Shown here in pieces: positions 1-8,637 of a DNA stretch of 64,000 nt (its first letter is position 1; each line of letters opens with the position of its first letter). The notes under the pieces were generated by a model. The model saw only the letters and a list, made by a program, of their open reading frames with translations. It did not search any database and had not been told where the DNA came from. Location of the stretch: positions 50,532 through 114,531 of the forward strand of contig NZ_CABJDN010000008.1 in the NCBI RefSeq assembly GCF_902364365.1. The letters run 5' to 3'. The position numbers and the translations under genes are program-made. The DNA comes from Bacteroides intestinalis (GTDB lineage Bacteria; Bacteroidota; Bacteroidia; Bacteroidales; Bacteroidaceae).

Positions 1-1459
1 AGCCACGGTCAAGAGCAAGGTAATCCAATCCGACATCCAACAGGAATTTCAGACGGGTACGGATTTCTTTCAATATTTCAACAGCAATTTGTTTCTGCTT
101 ATTATCCAGATACTGATCGACATTCATCAGCCAGTCGTAAAGCTCATTGATATCCATACAAGACAGTTCATAGATATTCTTATCATGGATACGAAAATGA
201 AGGGCTTCTTTATTCAATCTCGCCCCTTTACATTCAGGGCATACAGTAGTTTTAGCAAACTGTTCCGCCCACTTTTGCGCAGTGGCGGAAGCATCCTTTT
301 CCTGTAACATCTGAATATACTTCACTACTCCCTCAAACGTTACAAAATAATCGGAAGAAGTACCGATAAGAGAGCTTTTAATCTTAATACGCTCATCCGA
401 GCCATAGAGGATTTCATCAATGGCTTCATCCGGCAATTCCTTAACAGGAGTTTTCAGGGTAGCTTCATATTTCTCCAATAGAGCGGCAATCTGCCAGAAA
501 ATCATGCTATTTTTATACTTACCCAATGGAATGACAGCTCCTTCGTATATAGAAAGTTCCCGGTCGGGAATAACCTTTTCCACATCAATCTGATTCACAA
601 CCCCCAATCCTTTGCATTTAGGGCAAGCACCTTGCGGAGAGTTGAATGAGAAATTATGGGGTGCCGGCTCACGGTAGGACAATCCGGTAACAGGGCACAT
701 CAACCGCTTACTATAGTGACGAACATTTTCGGATTGCAAATCAAGTATCATCAACAAGCCGTCACCTTGCTGCATAGCAGTAGCCACACTGTTTTTCAGA
801 CGAACATCATCCTTGTCCGTCACAATCAGTTTATCGATAACTACCTCGATATCATGGTTTTTATAACGATCCAGTTTCATGCCGGGCAGCGCCTCACGTA
901 CTTCACCGTCCACACGTACATAGAGATATCCTTTTTTACGTACTTGCTCGAACAATTCCTTATAATGTCCTTTACGTGTACGCACCAGTGGGGCGAGAAT
1001 ATAAATCTTCTTGCCCTTATAATCTTTCAGAATAAGATCGAGAATTTGCTCTTCAGTGTACTTCACCATTCTTTCACCCGAAAGATAAGAATAAGCTATA
1101 CCGGCACGGGCATAAAGCAGACGCAAATAATCATAAATTTCCGTCGTAGTACCGACTGTAGAACGGGGATTCTTATTCGTCGTTTTTTGTTCAATAGAAA
1201 TTACCGGACTCAATCCCGTAATCTTATCGACATCGGGACGCTCCAGATTTCCCAAGAAATTGCGGGCATACGCAGAAAAGGTTTCGATATACCGACGCTG
1301 TCCTTCGGCAAAAATCGTGTCGAATGCCAACGACGACTTGCCGCTTCCGCTCAGTCCCGTAATAACGGTAAGACTGTTACGGGGAATTTCCGCATCGATA
1401 TTTTTTAGATTGTGCACGCGCGCACCATATACATTGATGTATTCTGTTTCTTCTGTCAT
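1..1459 (-). CDS. uvrA: UvrABC excinuclease ATPase subunit A, N-terminal half (cut by window edge)
   Basis: Reading leftward from the ATG at 1459-1457, the frame is open to the window edge and gives about 486 residues, roughly half of a UvrA. It begins [20 protein letters not shown] and has the Walker A motif GLSGSGKSS near residue 35, the UvrA-typical segments [21 protein letters not shown] and [19 protein letters not shown], and zinc-binding CxxC pairs (CPKCKG, CPECKG). UvrA dimers find bulky DNA lesions and load UvrB in nucleotide excision repair. Its start codon directly abuts the stop codon of the upstream CHU_C gene, so the two are probably co-transcribed. The identification is secure; the C-terminal half lies outside the window. 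Confidence 0.97.
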   Translation of the reverse strand, partial: MTEETEYINVYGARVHNLKNIDAEIPRNSLTVITGLSGSGKSSLAFDTIFAEGQRRYIETFSAYARNFLGNLERPDVDKITGLSPVISIEQKTTNKNPRSTVGTTTEIYDYLRLLYARAGIAYSYLSGERMVKYTEEQILDLILKDYKGKKIYILAPLVRTRKGHYKELFEQVRKKGYLYVRVDGEVREALPGMKLDRYKNHDIEVVIDKLIVTDKDDVRLKNSVATAMQQGDGLLMILDLQSENVRHYSKRLMCPVTGLSYREPAPHNFSFNSPQGACPKCKGLGVVNQIDVEKVIPDRELSIYEGAVIPLGKYKNSMIFWQIAALLEKYEATLKTPVKELPDEAIDEILYGSDERIKIKSSLIGTSSDYFVTFEGVVKYIQMLQEKDASATAQKWAEQFAKTTVCPECKGARLNKEALHFRIHDKNIYELSCMDINELYDWLMNVDQYLDNKQKQIAVEILKEIRTRLKFLLDVGLDYLALDRG

Positions 1460-2179
1460 TTATCTTAATATATTAATATCACTTTTAATCTTGTAATCAA
1501 CTCCATCTGCTCCCTCCGCTTCTATCACTATAAAATAAACACCTTCGGGAACATTCTTTCCATGCGCAGTACCATCCCATCCCGCATCAATATTCTGCAA
1601 TCCCCAGCGGTAAAGTTCCTGTCCCCAACGATTGAAAACATACGCATTGAAGCGAACCAGCGACTTATGCTTTACGCGAAACACATCATTCACTCCGTCG
1701 CCATTAGGCGAAAAAGCATTCGGCACTTTAAGCTCCGATTCGGTAATGCGGATCATGAAAGTACCGGAAGTATTCGTTTCTTCCGTCTCAATATCCGTTA
1801 TAATCAGACGGACATAAAACATACCGGACTCCTGAAAACTATAAATAGTTTCAGCATCAAAGCGCGTCAGGAAAATATCATTGAAAGCTGCGTCGCGAGA
1901 GAAGTTCCATTCATAACGGAAGTTTGCAGTCTCATCCGACGGCTCCCCGGAGTCTTCATCTCTCCACATAAAACGAAATTCAAGAGGAGCGGCCCCCGTA
2001 TAGGTATCATCCGGAGAGATAGAAACGTTCTCTTCCGGAGCTGCTCCGTTTTCGGAAAGCAAAATAGCCACGGGAGACACTTCTAAGAGTCCTGTCCTTC
2101 CCCCGTCAGCCCACACCGGTAAATACCCGAACAACAGTATCGCCACACAACCGATATATGAAAACAATCCGCATCGCAT
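1460..2179 (-). CDS. Secreted protein with a CHU_C (gliding-motility-type) C-terminal domain
   Basis: I start at the Met followed by [19 protein letters not shown], a good signal peptide; the frame is open up to 2293, but the 38 extra residues are not signal-like. The C-terminal ~90 residues contain [16 protein letters not shown] and [10 protein letters not shown], the hallmark of the CHU_C / TIGR04131 domain, which in Flavobacteriia is a type IX secretion signal. The middle (about residues 55-150) resembles a PKD/Ig-like beta domain. It precedes uvrA with no gap. A -7 box (TATTTTTG, minus strand, 2195-2188) would place the transcript start almost at this ATG, giving a nearly leaderless message. 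The domain call is firm; the function is unknown. Confidence 0.8.
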   Translation of the reverse strand: MRCGLFSYIGCVAILLFGYLPVWADGGRTGLLEVSPVAILLSENGAAPEENVSISPDDTYTGAAPLEFRFMWRDEDSGEPSDETANFRYEWNFSRDAAFNDIFLTRFDAETIYSFQESGMFYVRLIITDIETEETNTSGTFMIRITESELKVPNAFSPNGDGVNDVFRVKHKSLVRFNAYVFNRWGQELYRWGLQNIDAGWDGTAHGKNVPEGVYFIVIEAEGADGVDYKIKSDINILR

Positions 2180-2299
2180 AATACCTGCAAAAATAACGGT
2201 TTCCCAGCTAATATCAGCGGATACATAAGATTTTTCAGTTTTAAAATGCACAATATTATTTCTTAACGCATTCCTTTCGTTAAATTTAGGCAAAATCCT

Positions 2300-2307
2300 T
2301 ACCTTTG
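2300..2307 (+). promoter_or_regulatory. Bacteroides-type -7 box (TACCTTTG) for the LysM gene
   Basis: TACCTTTG matches the Bacteroidetes TAnnTTTG consensus and lies 43 bp before the ATG at 2350. It lies inside the upstream extension of the divergent CHU_C frame, which supports the shorter start for that gene. Confidence 0.6.
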
Positions 2308-2349
2308 CAGCTACTTTGGGAAATTGTAAACGTAAACCAACGATATCGA

Positions 2350-4128
2350 ATGAGAACGATTAACCGGATTTTCTGCTCCCTGTTGCTCGCCGGTGCATGC
2401 AGTCTCGGAGCAATTGCACAAGAGAACCAGTCATATTTTTTGCATACCATTGAAAAAGGGCAAAGCCTTTATTCCATATCCAGTATGTATGGTGTCACAC
2501 AGTCGGACATCGTGAAGTTGAATCCAGGAAGCGATGAAAAAATATTTGTAGGACGCACTTTACGCATTCCACGTACGGCTGCCAACACTCAGACAGAGAC
2601 CTTTCACACCATAGCACAAGGTGAAACGCTCTATCGGCTAACCGTCAAGTACGGTGTGTCTGCCAAAGCCATTTGTGATGCCAATCCCGGACTGAGTGCC
2701 GAGAATTTTCGCATCGGACAGGTAATACGCATACCTTCTGCCAGCGAAGTAAGCATAGTTACTACAGAACCCGTTAATGAGCCTGCAATTCCCTTGATTC
2801 AAGGACCTGTACAATCTCGTTGCCGGGATATGCACAAAGTTAAACGGAAAGAAACAGTCTACAGTATCAGTCGCGAGTATGGTATTTCCGAAGCAGAACT
2901 GATAGCAGCCAACCCGGAACTGAAAGGCGAAAATCAAATAAAGAAAGGTACTTTTCTCTGTATTCCTTATCCTACTGCACAAGTAGAGAAGCCTACCCAA
3001 CCGCAGATAGTGCCCAGTGATACCCAATTATTCAGTGAGAACAAGAAAGCAACAGAACGTTTCAGCACGATTAAAGCTGCCCTAATTCTTCCTTTCTTGG
3101 ATGTTTCCAAGAGTGAGGCTGCTCGTGTGATAGAATATTATGAAGGCTTCCTCATGGCAGTAGATAGCTTGAAACGCAGCGGAGTTTCTATTGATTTGTA
3201 CGCTTATAATTCCGGCCCTGAGAATGCTTCTCTAAGTCCAATCCTCTCTAAGAAGGAGATGAAGGATATGGATATTATCTTCGGCCCGTTTTATCCACAA
3301 CAAATCAAACCGCTGGCAGACTTTGCCCAAAAGAATGATATCCGCCTGGTGGTACCGTTTTCATCCAAAGACAATAGTGTATTCCGCAACCCTACCATCT
3401 ATCAGATTAACACTCCCCAGTCATATCTTTACTCAGAAGTATACGACCACTTCGTTCGTCAATTCCCGAATGCCAATGTCATCTTTATAGAGGCCAGTAC
3501 AGGCACAAAAGATAAAGCCGAATTTATCAAAGGACTAAAGGACGAACTGAAGAATCGCTCTATTCCAATGAAATCTCTGAAAGAGGATGCAACGGTAGAA
3601 TCCCTGAAAACGGTACTGCGTCCCGATCGGGAAAATATATTCATCCCTACATCGGGAAGCAATGTGACTCTGATAAAAATACTACCTCAACTCACCCTAT
3701 TGGTTCGTGAGAATCCGGAAAGTAACATCCATCTGTTCGGTTATCCGGAATGGCAAACTTACACCAAGGATCATTTGGAAACATTCTTTGAACTGGATAC
3801 TTACTTCTATTCATCATTCTATACCAACAATTTGCTACCTGCGGCTATCAGCTTCACCAAGAACTACCGCAGATGGTATGGTAAAGAGATGGATGAGCGT
3901 TACCCCAAATATGGAATGTTAGGCTTTGATACCGGTTATTTCTTCCTGAAAGGTTTGTCACGCTATGGTTCCGAGTTAGAGAAAAATATGCAACTCATGG
4001 ATCTGGTGCCTATTCAAACCGGATTCAAGTTCCAACGCGTAAACAATTGGGGTGGCTTCATCAACAAGAAAGTATTCTTTGTACGCTTCACCAAAAATTA
4101 CGAATTGGTGAAATTGGATTATGATTGA
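2350..4128 (+). CDS. Three-LysM protein fused to a periplasmic substrate-binding-type domain
   Basis: The start chosen at MRTINRIFCSLLLAGACSLG gives a signal peptide ending near AIAQ; an in-frame Met at 2305 overlaps the promoter. Three LysM modules follow, roughly at residues 30-75, 83-130 and 148-198. Each has the pattern G/K-x-S/T-L/V-Y-x-(I/L)-(S/T)-x-x-(Y)-G-(I/V)-(S/T) and ends in an R/C-IP motif. The remaining ~370 residues (from FSTIKAALILPFLDVSK) resemble a type 1 periplasmic-binding fold (IIFGPFYPQQIKPLADFAQ; IHLFGYPEWQTY). LysM modules bind peptidoglycan glycan strands, so the protein is probably tethered to the wall in the periplasm. The ligand is unknown. It is probably co-transcribed with the beta-barrel gene 27 bp downstream. 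Confidence 0.85.
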   Translation: MRTINRIFCSLLLAGACSLGAIAQENQSYFLHTIEKGQSLYSISSMYGVTQSDIVKLNPGSDEKIFVGRTLRIPRTAANTQTETFHTIAQGETLYRLTVKYGVSAKAICDANPGLSAENFRIGQVIRIPSASEVSIVTTEPVNEPAIPLIQGPVQSRCRDMHKVKRKETVYSISREYGISEAELIAANPELKGENQIKKGTFLCIPYPTAQVEKPTQPQIVPSDTQLFSENKKATERFSTIKAALILPFLDVSKSEAARVIEYYEGFLMAVDSLKRSGVSIDLYAYNSGPENASLSPILSKKEMKDMDIIFGPFYPQQIKPLADFAQKNDIRLVVPFSSKDNSVFRNPTIYQINTPQSYLYSEVYDHFVRQFPNANVIFIEASTGTKDKAEFIKGLKDELKNRSIPMKSLKEDATVESLKTVLRPDRENIFIPTSGSNVTLIKILPQLTLLVRENPESNIHLFGYPEWQTYTKDHLETFFELDTYFYSSFYTNNLLPAAISFTKNYRRWYGKEMDERYPKYGMLGFDTGYFFLKGLSRYGSELEKNMQLMDLVPIQTGFKFQRVNNWGGFINKKVFFVRFTKNYELVKLDYD

Positions 4129-4155
4129 TAACAGAAGTTTTTAAACTCAAAGACA

Positions 4156-4836
4156 ATGAAGATAAAAAGCATTATAGGAGCCATCCTGCTACTTACCATA
4201 TGGGCTTTGCCCGGCCGTGCACAGATAGGCGAACAACGCCATAACTTAGCAGTAGGTTTCAACGGCGGTATCAATATCAATAGCGTCAGCTTCTCTCCTA
4301 CTGTCCGACAAAAAAACCTGATGGGCATCAATGGCGGTCTGACAGCACGCTATATCTCCGAAAAGTATTTCAGTATGATTTGTGGCGCACAAGTGGAATT
4401 AAATTTCTCACAGCATGGTTGGAGCGAATTTGATGAAGACCACCCAGAACTGGAATATACACGTACAATGAATTATGTAGAAATCCCGCTTCTGGCACAT
4501 TTGGCTTTTGGTAAAGACCGTGGAGTACAATTTTTCATCCATGCAGGCCCACAAATAGGCTTCTTTATTAGCGATACCAGAAAGAAAAACGATGCGTGGA
4601 AAAATTTCACAACCCCGGAACAACATGATAAAGATGTGGAGAATAAATTCGATTATGGTATTACGGGTGGTGCAGGACTGGAGCTACGTACTAAAGCCGG
4701 AAATTTCCTTGTAGAAGGAAGATACTATTATGCCTTATCCGACTTTTATAAGAGTACCAAGAAAGACTATTTCTCACGTTCGGCACATGGCACTATAGTG
4801 GCTAAGATAACTTACCTATTCGATCTCAAGAAATAA
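4156..4836 (+). CDS. PorT-like outer-membrane beta-barrel protein
   Basis: 226 residues with a signal peptide ending at GRAQ. The mature part alternates hydrophobic and polar residues with turn-rich segments (FNGGININSVSFSP, YVEIPLLAHLAFG, FFIHAGPQIGFFIS, YGITGGAGLELR, EGRYYYALSDFY) and ends in a strand (KITYLFDLKK), as in the PorT / OMP_b-brl_2 family of eight-stranded barrels in Bacteroidetes. It sits 27 bp after the LysM protein and just before a strong terminator, so the two probably act together at the cell envelope. The exact role is not apparent. Confidence 0.8.
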   Translation: MKIKSIIGAILLLTIWALPGRAQIGEQRHNLAVGFNGGININSVSFSPTVRQKNLMGINGGLTARYISEKYFSMICGAQVELNFSQHGWSEFDEDHPELEYTRTMNYVEIPLLAHLAFGKDRGVQFFIHAGPQIGFFISDTRKKNDAWKNFTTPEQHDKDVENKFDYGITGGAGLELRTKAGNFLVEGRYYYALSDFYKSTKKDYFSRSAHGTIVAKITYLFDLKK

Positions 4837-4850
4837 TTCCAAGATAGATA

Positions 4851-4900
4851 AAAGAAAGCGTCCCGGGACTTTTATATAGAAGTCCCGGGACGCTTTCTTT
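4851..4900. terminator. Bidirectional intrinsic terminator, perfect 21-bp stem
   Basis: Arms at 4851-4871 and 4880-4900 are perfectly complementary around an 8-nt loop, and A/T runs on both sides give U-tracts in each direction. It separates the convergent beta-barrel gene and the DUF4293 gene. Confidence 0.92.
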
Positions 4901-4914
4901 TATTTGACCTCTTT

Positions 4915-5373
4915 TTATCTCAATCGGTCAGCTGCTTTAACCATTACCTCATCACGATAGATAGCACGGAAAGACAGATAATTTAAAATGATAGAAATAG
5001 CAGGAAGGCAAAGAGCCCAACCTAACTGGAAAGTCATTGCATCCAAATCATCTTTCAGCATAAACATAAACACAAAAAATGCTGCATAATATCCGATTAA
5101 TAAGATACTATTGAATACCGTCATACGAACCTGCAACATTCGGTTACGAAAGAGGAAGATGGTACAAAATGCCACGACTGTGCTTAAAAACAAGATTCCG
5201 AATAAGCCCCATGTAGACTGGAAAGCATCATCCGTCAGCGTCACACCCAACGGCTTAAAAACATATGCAGTTACTCCATCTGAAGCAATAAACTGTCCTA
5301 CAGGCAAACACATGGCTGCTATCAGCAAACCTGTCACTATCAATAAATAAATAGATTGAATACGTTGTATCAT
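4915..5373 (-). CDS. DUF4293 family membrane protein
   Basis: The start at MIQRIQSIYLLIVTGLLIAA is the usual opening of DUF4293 proteins, conserved small Bacteroidetes membrane proteins of about 150 residues. Four hydrophobic segments are visible, near residues 6-24, 50-70, 80-103 and 112-130. It follows rpoZ and bamD on the same strand, a neighbourhood conserved in Bacteroides, but a hairpin lies between it and rpoZ. The family has no assigned function. The in-frame Met 14 codons upstream falls within the terminator hairpin and is unlikely to be used. Confidence 0.85.
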   Translation of the reverse strand: MIQRIQSIYLLIVTGLLIAAMCLPVGQFIASDGVTAYVFKPLGVTLTDDAFQSTWGLFGILFLSTVVAFCTIFLFRNRMLQVRMTVFNSILLIGYYAAFFVFMFMLKDDLDAMTFQLGWALCLPAISIILNYLSFRAIYRDEVMVKAADRLR

Positions 5374-5398
5374 TGTTCTTTTCCTTATTAAAACAACA

Positions 5399-5435
5399 GA
5401 GGTGTGTCCAAGCAAACTTTACTTGAACACACCTC
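5399..5435 (-). terminator. Hairpin after rpoZ
   Basis: The arms GAGGTGTGT (5399-5407) and ACACACCTC (5427-5435), extended by CAAG/CTTG across one mismatch, are followed on the minus strand by a T-rich run. The hairpin sits between the rpoZ stop and the DUF4293 start, and probably gives partial termination or processing. Confidence 0.65.
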
Positions 5436-5449
5436 CGTAGTAATTTCAT

Positions 5450-5785
5450 TTACTGTAATTTTTCTTTTTCCTTAGCCGGGTTACGATAGTAGATCTTACC
5501 TTCAACGTACTCTTGCGTTGCGATCAACGTCGGCTTCGGCAACTTCTCATAATAGCGTGAAATTTCAATCTGCTCCCGGTTCTCGAACACTTCTTCCAGA
5601 TTGTCATTATAGGAAGCAAACTCTGCCAGTTTCTTAGAAAGATCATTCTTGATCTCTACACTGATCTGATTCGAACGCTTACCTATAATAGCTACGGTTT
5701 CATACACGTTACCGGTATCTGCACACAACTCCATCATGTCACGGGTAACCGTGGTGCCAGGAGCATTAGTCTTCTTATAATCCAT
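5450..5785 (-). CDS. rpoZ: RNA polymerase omega subunit, Bacteroidetes (Rpb6-like) type
   Basis: 111 residues starting MDYKKTNAPGTTVTRDMMEL. The segment NVYETVAIIGKRSNQISVEIK matches the conserved omega/Rpb6 core that clamps the C-terminal tail of beta-prime. The C-terminal tail (YVEGKIYYRNPAKEKEKLQ) is typical of Bacteroides homologues. It lies 17 bp after bamD on the same strand, so it is likely in the bamD operon. Omega stabilises RNA polymerase assembly. Confidence 0.88.
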   Translation of the reverse strand: MDYKKTNAPGTTVTRDMMELCADTGNVYETVAIIGKRSNQISVEIKNDLSKKLAEFASYNDNLEEVFENREQIEISRYYEKLPKPTLIATQEYVEGKIYYRNPAKEKEKLQ

Positions 5786-5802
5786 AAATATCTAAATTAA
5801 TA

Positions 5803-6627
5803 TTATCCTATATCTGTTTGCTTATCCTCATTCAACATCTTCTCGGAATCCTTAAAGATTCTCTCGGCCTCCTTCATATATTTACTTTCAGGAAACTCAT
5901 TCTTGAAAGCATAATATTCATCCACCGTTTCACGATAACGCTCTGCTCTCTTATCTTCCACACTATATATGGCCATTTCAAATTTGGCACGCAGAATAAG
6001 GATAGACAGATCTTCGCGAAGATTCGTATAAGGATAATCCTTCAAAGCATTTTGTGCAGTAATCACACAAGACTGATAGTTATTTCCCAAATAGTTACCC
6101 AAATTGTAATACATTTTGGCTGAAAGATACTCTTTCATCACCAACTTATCCTGCAATTTGAATATCATGTCCTGAGCTTCATCTTTCTTTGAACTCTGTG
6201 GGAAGTACTCCATGAACATCTGCAACTGCTGAATAGCACTGTAAGTACCAGACTGGTCGAGACGAGGTTCCGGGGTATCCAGATACAATGCCTTACCTGC
6301 ATGAAAACGTGCCAATTCGGCAAACGTACCACGAGGATACACATTATAATATTGGACAAAACTCTGAGCTGCCGTTTGGTAGTCTTTCTGGTTATAATAG
6401 CTCATACCCAGCATGTAGAGGGATTCTTCTGCTTTGTCTGTACCCTTGAGGATAGCAATTAACTCATTAAGCAATGTTGCAGCACGATTGTACTGCCCTT
6501 TTGCGAAGTAGTTCTTTGCCGCCTCATACTTATATTCATAATCGGTGCTTTTTAACAGTTTATTGTACTCTCCACACGAGGAGAACAATATTGCTGCAAG
6601 CAAAGTTATTAAGATATTCTTCTTCAT
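5803..6627 (-). CDS. bamD: Outer-membrane protein assembly lipoprotein BamD
   Basis: The signal peptide with lipobox FSSC puts the lipidated Cys at residue 18, followed by GEYNKLLKSTDYEYKYEAAKNYF and TPR-type helical repeats (ALKGQ-type YYNQKDYQTAAQSFVQYYNVYPRG; AIQQLQMFMEYFPQS). 274 residues fits BamD, the TPR lipoprotein that works with BamA to fold beta-barrels into the outer membrane. A clear -7 box lies 22 bp upstream. It is the first gene of a bamD-rpoZ(-DUF4293) unit. Confidence 0.92.
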   Translation of the reverse strand: MKKNILITLLAAILFSSCGEYNKLLKSTDYEYKYEAAKNYFAKGQYNRAATLLNELIAILKGTDKAEESLYMLGMSYYNQKDYQTAAQSFVQYYNVYPRGTFAELARFHAGKALYLDTPEPRLDQSGTYSAIQQLQMFMEYFPQSSKKDEAQDMIFKLQDKLVMKEYLSAKMYYNLGNYLGNNYQSCVITAQNALKDYPYTNLREDLSILILRAKFEMAIYSVEDKRAERYRETVDEYYAFKNEFPESKYMKEAERIFKDSEKMLNEDKQTDIG

Positions 6628-6648
6628 TCTTAGCTTTTCAAATAATGT

Positions 6649-6657
6649 GCAAAGATA
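6649..6657 (-). promoter_or_regulatory. -7 box (TATCTTTGC) for bamD
   Basis: On the minus strand TATCTTTGC matches TAnnTTTG, with a predicted start near 6642 and a short leader before the bamD ATG at 6627. Confidence 0.65.
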
Positions 6658-6770
6658 AAGGTTCGCATCGAATAAAGCAACGATACGAACCTTAATTTTT
6701 CAAAAACCAGACATTGACCGACAAACGCCCGTCTATTCACGACAAAACGGGATAATGAACGGTCGAAAAT
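6658..6770. other. Two dyad-symmetric segments between the ACT gene and the bamD promoter
   Basis: A hairpin has arms AAGGTTCG (6658-6665) and CGAACCTT (6686-6693), extended by a 4-bp inner pairing. A second segment, about 6716-6770, has nested GACCG/CGGTC and CCCGT/ACGGG arms. It could terminate the paaK-ACT transcript on the minus strand; the first hairpin touches the bamD -7 box and could also be an operator. Confidence 0.5.
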
Positions 6771-6778
6771 AACGGTCA

Positions 6779-7204
6779 TTATAATTTATACAAATCACTT
6801 GCTGCAAGCAGGTCCACTTTCTTTTCAGTCAGCACACGGATGCAGTTCTCCATGTCATTGGGACGGATGATAACATTAGCGGTGTTACCATTAGCAAACG
6901 AATACATGTATTCGATGAAAACACCTTCATCGGACAAGAAGCGCAAGACTTTTGACAATGAGCCCGGAATATTGGGACAACTAATGCCTACCACATCCGT
7001 TACATTCACTGCAAAATGATTATCTTTCAAAGCTTTATATGCCTTATCCGGTTCAGATACAATGCCACGAAGAATACCGAAATCAGCATTCTCGGCAATA
7101 CAGAGAGCGGAAAGATTGACACCTTCTTTCGCAAGCACTTCAGTCACTTCGGTCAGACGGCCAGACTTGTTTTCAAGGAAAATAGAAAGTTGTTTTGCTA
7201 CCAT
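6779..7204 (-). CDS. Tandem ACT-domain protein
   Basis: 141 residues: two ACT-like units, about residues 4-65 (AKQLSIFLENKSGRLTEVTEVL) and 72-138 (VGISCPNIPGSLSKVLRFLSDEG). ACT domains bind amino acids and regulate enzymes. The gene lies 19 bp after phenylacetate-CoA ligase, an arrangement common in Bacteroides and other anaerobes, which suggests it senses an aromatic amino acid or derivative. No catalytic domain is fused to it. Confidence 0.87.
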   Translation of the reverse strand: MVAKQLSIFLENKSGRLTEVTEVLAKEGVNLSALCIAENADFGILRGIVSEPDKAYKALKDNHFAVNVTDVVGISCPNIPGSLSKVLRFLSDEGVFIEYMYSFANGNTANVIIRPNDMENCIRVLTEKKVDLLAASDLYKL

Positions 7205-7223
7205 AATGATTAGGTTTTAAGTA

Positions 7224-8522
7224 TTACAGTTTACGTTTATCGATAACCCGTTTAGCCTTACCAACACTGCGTTCAATACTGCGAGGTTCTACCAGACGTA
7301 CATCTACTCCCAGTCCAAGCACACTTTGCAGGCGAGCTGCCACTTTCTTCTTTAATGCCAGCATCTTGTTAATTTCATCCGAATAGTATTCCGGGCGCAC
7401 TTCAACCTGCAATTCCATAGTATCGGTATTGTTCTTACGGTCTACAATCAGAAGGTAATGCGGCTCAAATTCCTGCATTTCAAGGATAACAGATTCTATC
7501 TGAGTCGGGAATACATTGACTCCACGAATAATAAGCATATCATCACTACGACCGAGGATACGATCCATACGAACAAGCGTACGTCCACAAGTACATTTGT
7601 CATAATGCAGAGCGGTTAGGTCCTTGGTGCGATAACGCAACAAAGGCATACCCTCTTTAGTCAGATGCGTAAAGACCAGTTCACCCGTTTCACCCGGAGC
7701 CACAGGTTCCAATGTATTCGGATTGATGATTTCAGGAAAATAATGGTCTTCATTAAGGTGAGTGCCATGCTGACATTCACACTCATACCCCACACCAGGA
7801 CCGGCTATTTCACTTAATCCATATATGTCATAGGCTTTTATACCTAATTTTTCTTCAATTTCATTACGCATGTTCTCTGTCCAAGGTTCTGCACCAAAAG
7901 CACCAATCTTCAACCTGAACTCTTCGCGTGGAAGACCGGAGTCTTTAATAGCATCCGCCAGATAAAGTGCATACGAAGGCGTACAGCAAAGCACCGTAGA
8001 ACCGAAATCATGCATCAAAGTAATCTGCTTTTCAGTGTTACCGCTCGACATCGGAATAACGGAAGCACCGATGTTCTCCGCACCTGCATGTGCACCCAGA
8101 CCACCGGTAAACAAGCCATATCCGTAAGCTACATGGAAAAAGTCGGAACTATCCGCACCATAAGCTGTAAACGCACGCGAAAGGCATTCTGTCCAGGAAG
8201 ACAAGTCCTTACGGGTATATCCCACTACAGTAGGTTTTCCTGTTGTACCAGACGAGGCATGGATACGTACGATCTGACTCATAGGTACAGCGCAAAGTCC
8301 GAAAGGATAATTATCGCGTAGGTCGTATTTTGTAGTAAAAGGAAGTTTTACGATGTCGTCTATACTGTTAATATCGTCCGGGGTAATTCCCAGTTCCTGC
8401 ATTTTCTTACGGTAGAAAGGAGTGTTGTGATAAACATGCTCCACGATCTTTCTAAGGCGAATGCTCTGGATTTTGCGAAGGCTTTCACGATCCATACATT
8501 CGATGCTTTCATTCCAAATCAT
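7224..8522 (-). CDS. paaK: Phenylacetate-CoA ligase (AMP-forming)
   Basis: 432 residues, the usual size. The AMP-binding P-loop SSGTTGKPTVVGYT (about residues 90-104), the adenylate-forming motif YGLSEIAGPG (near 235), the YRTKDLT motif and the C-terminal PaaK domain (ILGRSDDMLIIRGVNVFP) are all present. It activates phenylacetate or related aryl acids to CoA thioesters in the cytoplasm; in gut Bacteroides this connects to aromatic amino-acid metabolism. The downstream ACT gene is probably co-transcribed. The exact substrate (phenylacetate or another arylacetate) cannot be told from sequence. Confidence 0.93.
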   Translation of the reverse strand: MIWNESIECMDRESLRKIQSIRLRKIVEHVYHNTPFYRKKMQELGITPDDINSIDDIVKLPFTTKYDLRDNYPFGLCAVPMSQIVRIHASSGTTGKPTVVGYTRKDLSSWTECLSRAFTAYGADSSDFFHVAYGYGLFTGGLGAHAGAENIGASVIPMSSGNTEKQITLMHDFGSTVLCCTPSYALYLADAIKDSGLPREEFRLKIGAFGAEPWTENMRNEIEEKLGIKAYDIYGLSEIAGPGVGYECECQHGTHLNEDHYFPEIINPNTLEPVAPGETGELVFTHLTKEGMPLLRYRTKDLTALHYDKCTCGRTLVRMDRILGRSDDMLIIRGVNVFPTQIESVILEMQEFEPHYLLIVDRKNNTDTMELQVEVRPEYYSDEINKMLALKKKVAARLQSVLGLGVDVRLVEPRSIERSVGKAKRVIDKRKL

Positions 8523-8565
8523 GTCTTTGTTGTATTACATTGATGGTTATTATTAATTCTTATTT

Positions 8566-8578
8566 CCTGCAAAGGAAT
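8566..8578 (-). promoter_or_regulatory. Probable -7 region for paaK-ACT
   Basis: The minus strand reads ATTCCTTTGC, a near match to TAnnTTTG, about 45 bp before the paaK ATG. One consensus base is off, hence modest confidence. Confidence 0.4.
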
Positions 8579-8637
8579 AAAAAAATTTTGTTTATCTCAA
8601 GTATTTTCCCGAATATTGCCGTCCATAAGGAGAGAAA

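Noticed and set aside
656..1408. Plus-strand 250-residue frame
   Set aside because: Antisense shadow of uvrA, with no family features and poor residue composition.
6694..6778. Phased array near the ACT gene
   Set aside because: CCGTT elements are about 13, 12, 19 and 11 bp apart, not a fixed period; treated as plain dyads.
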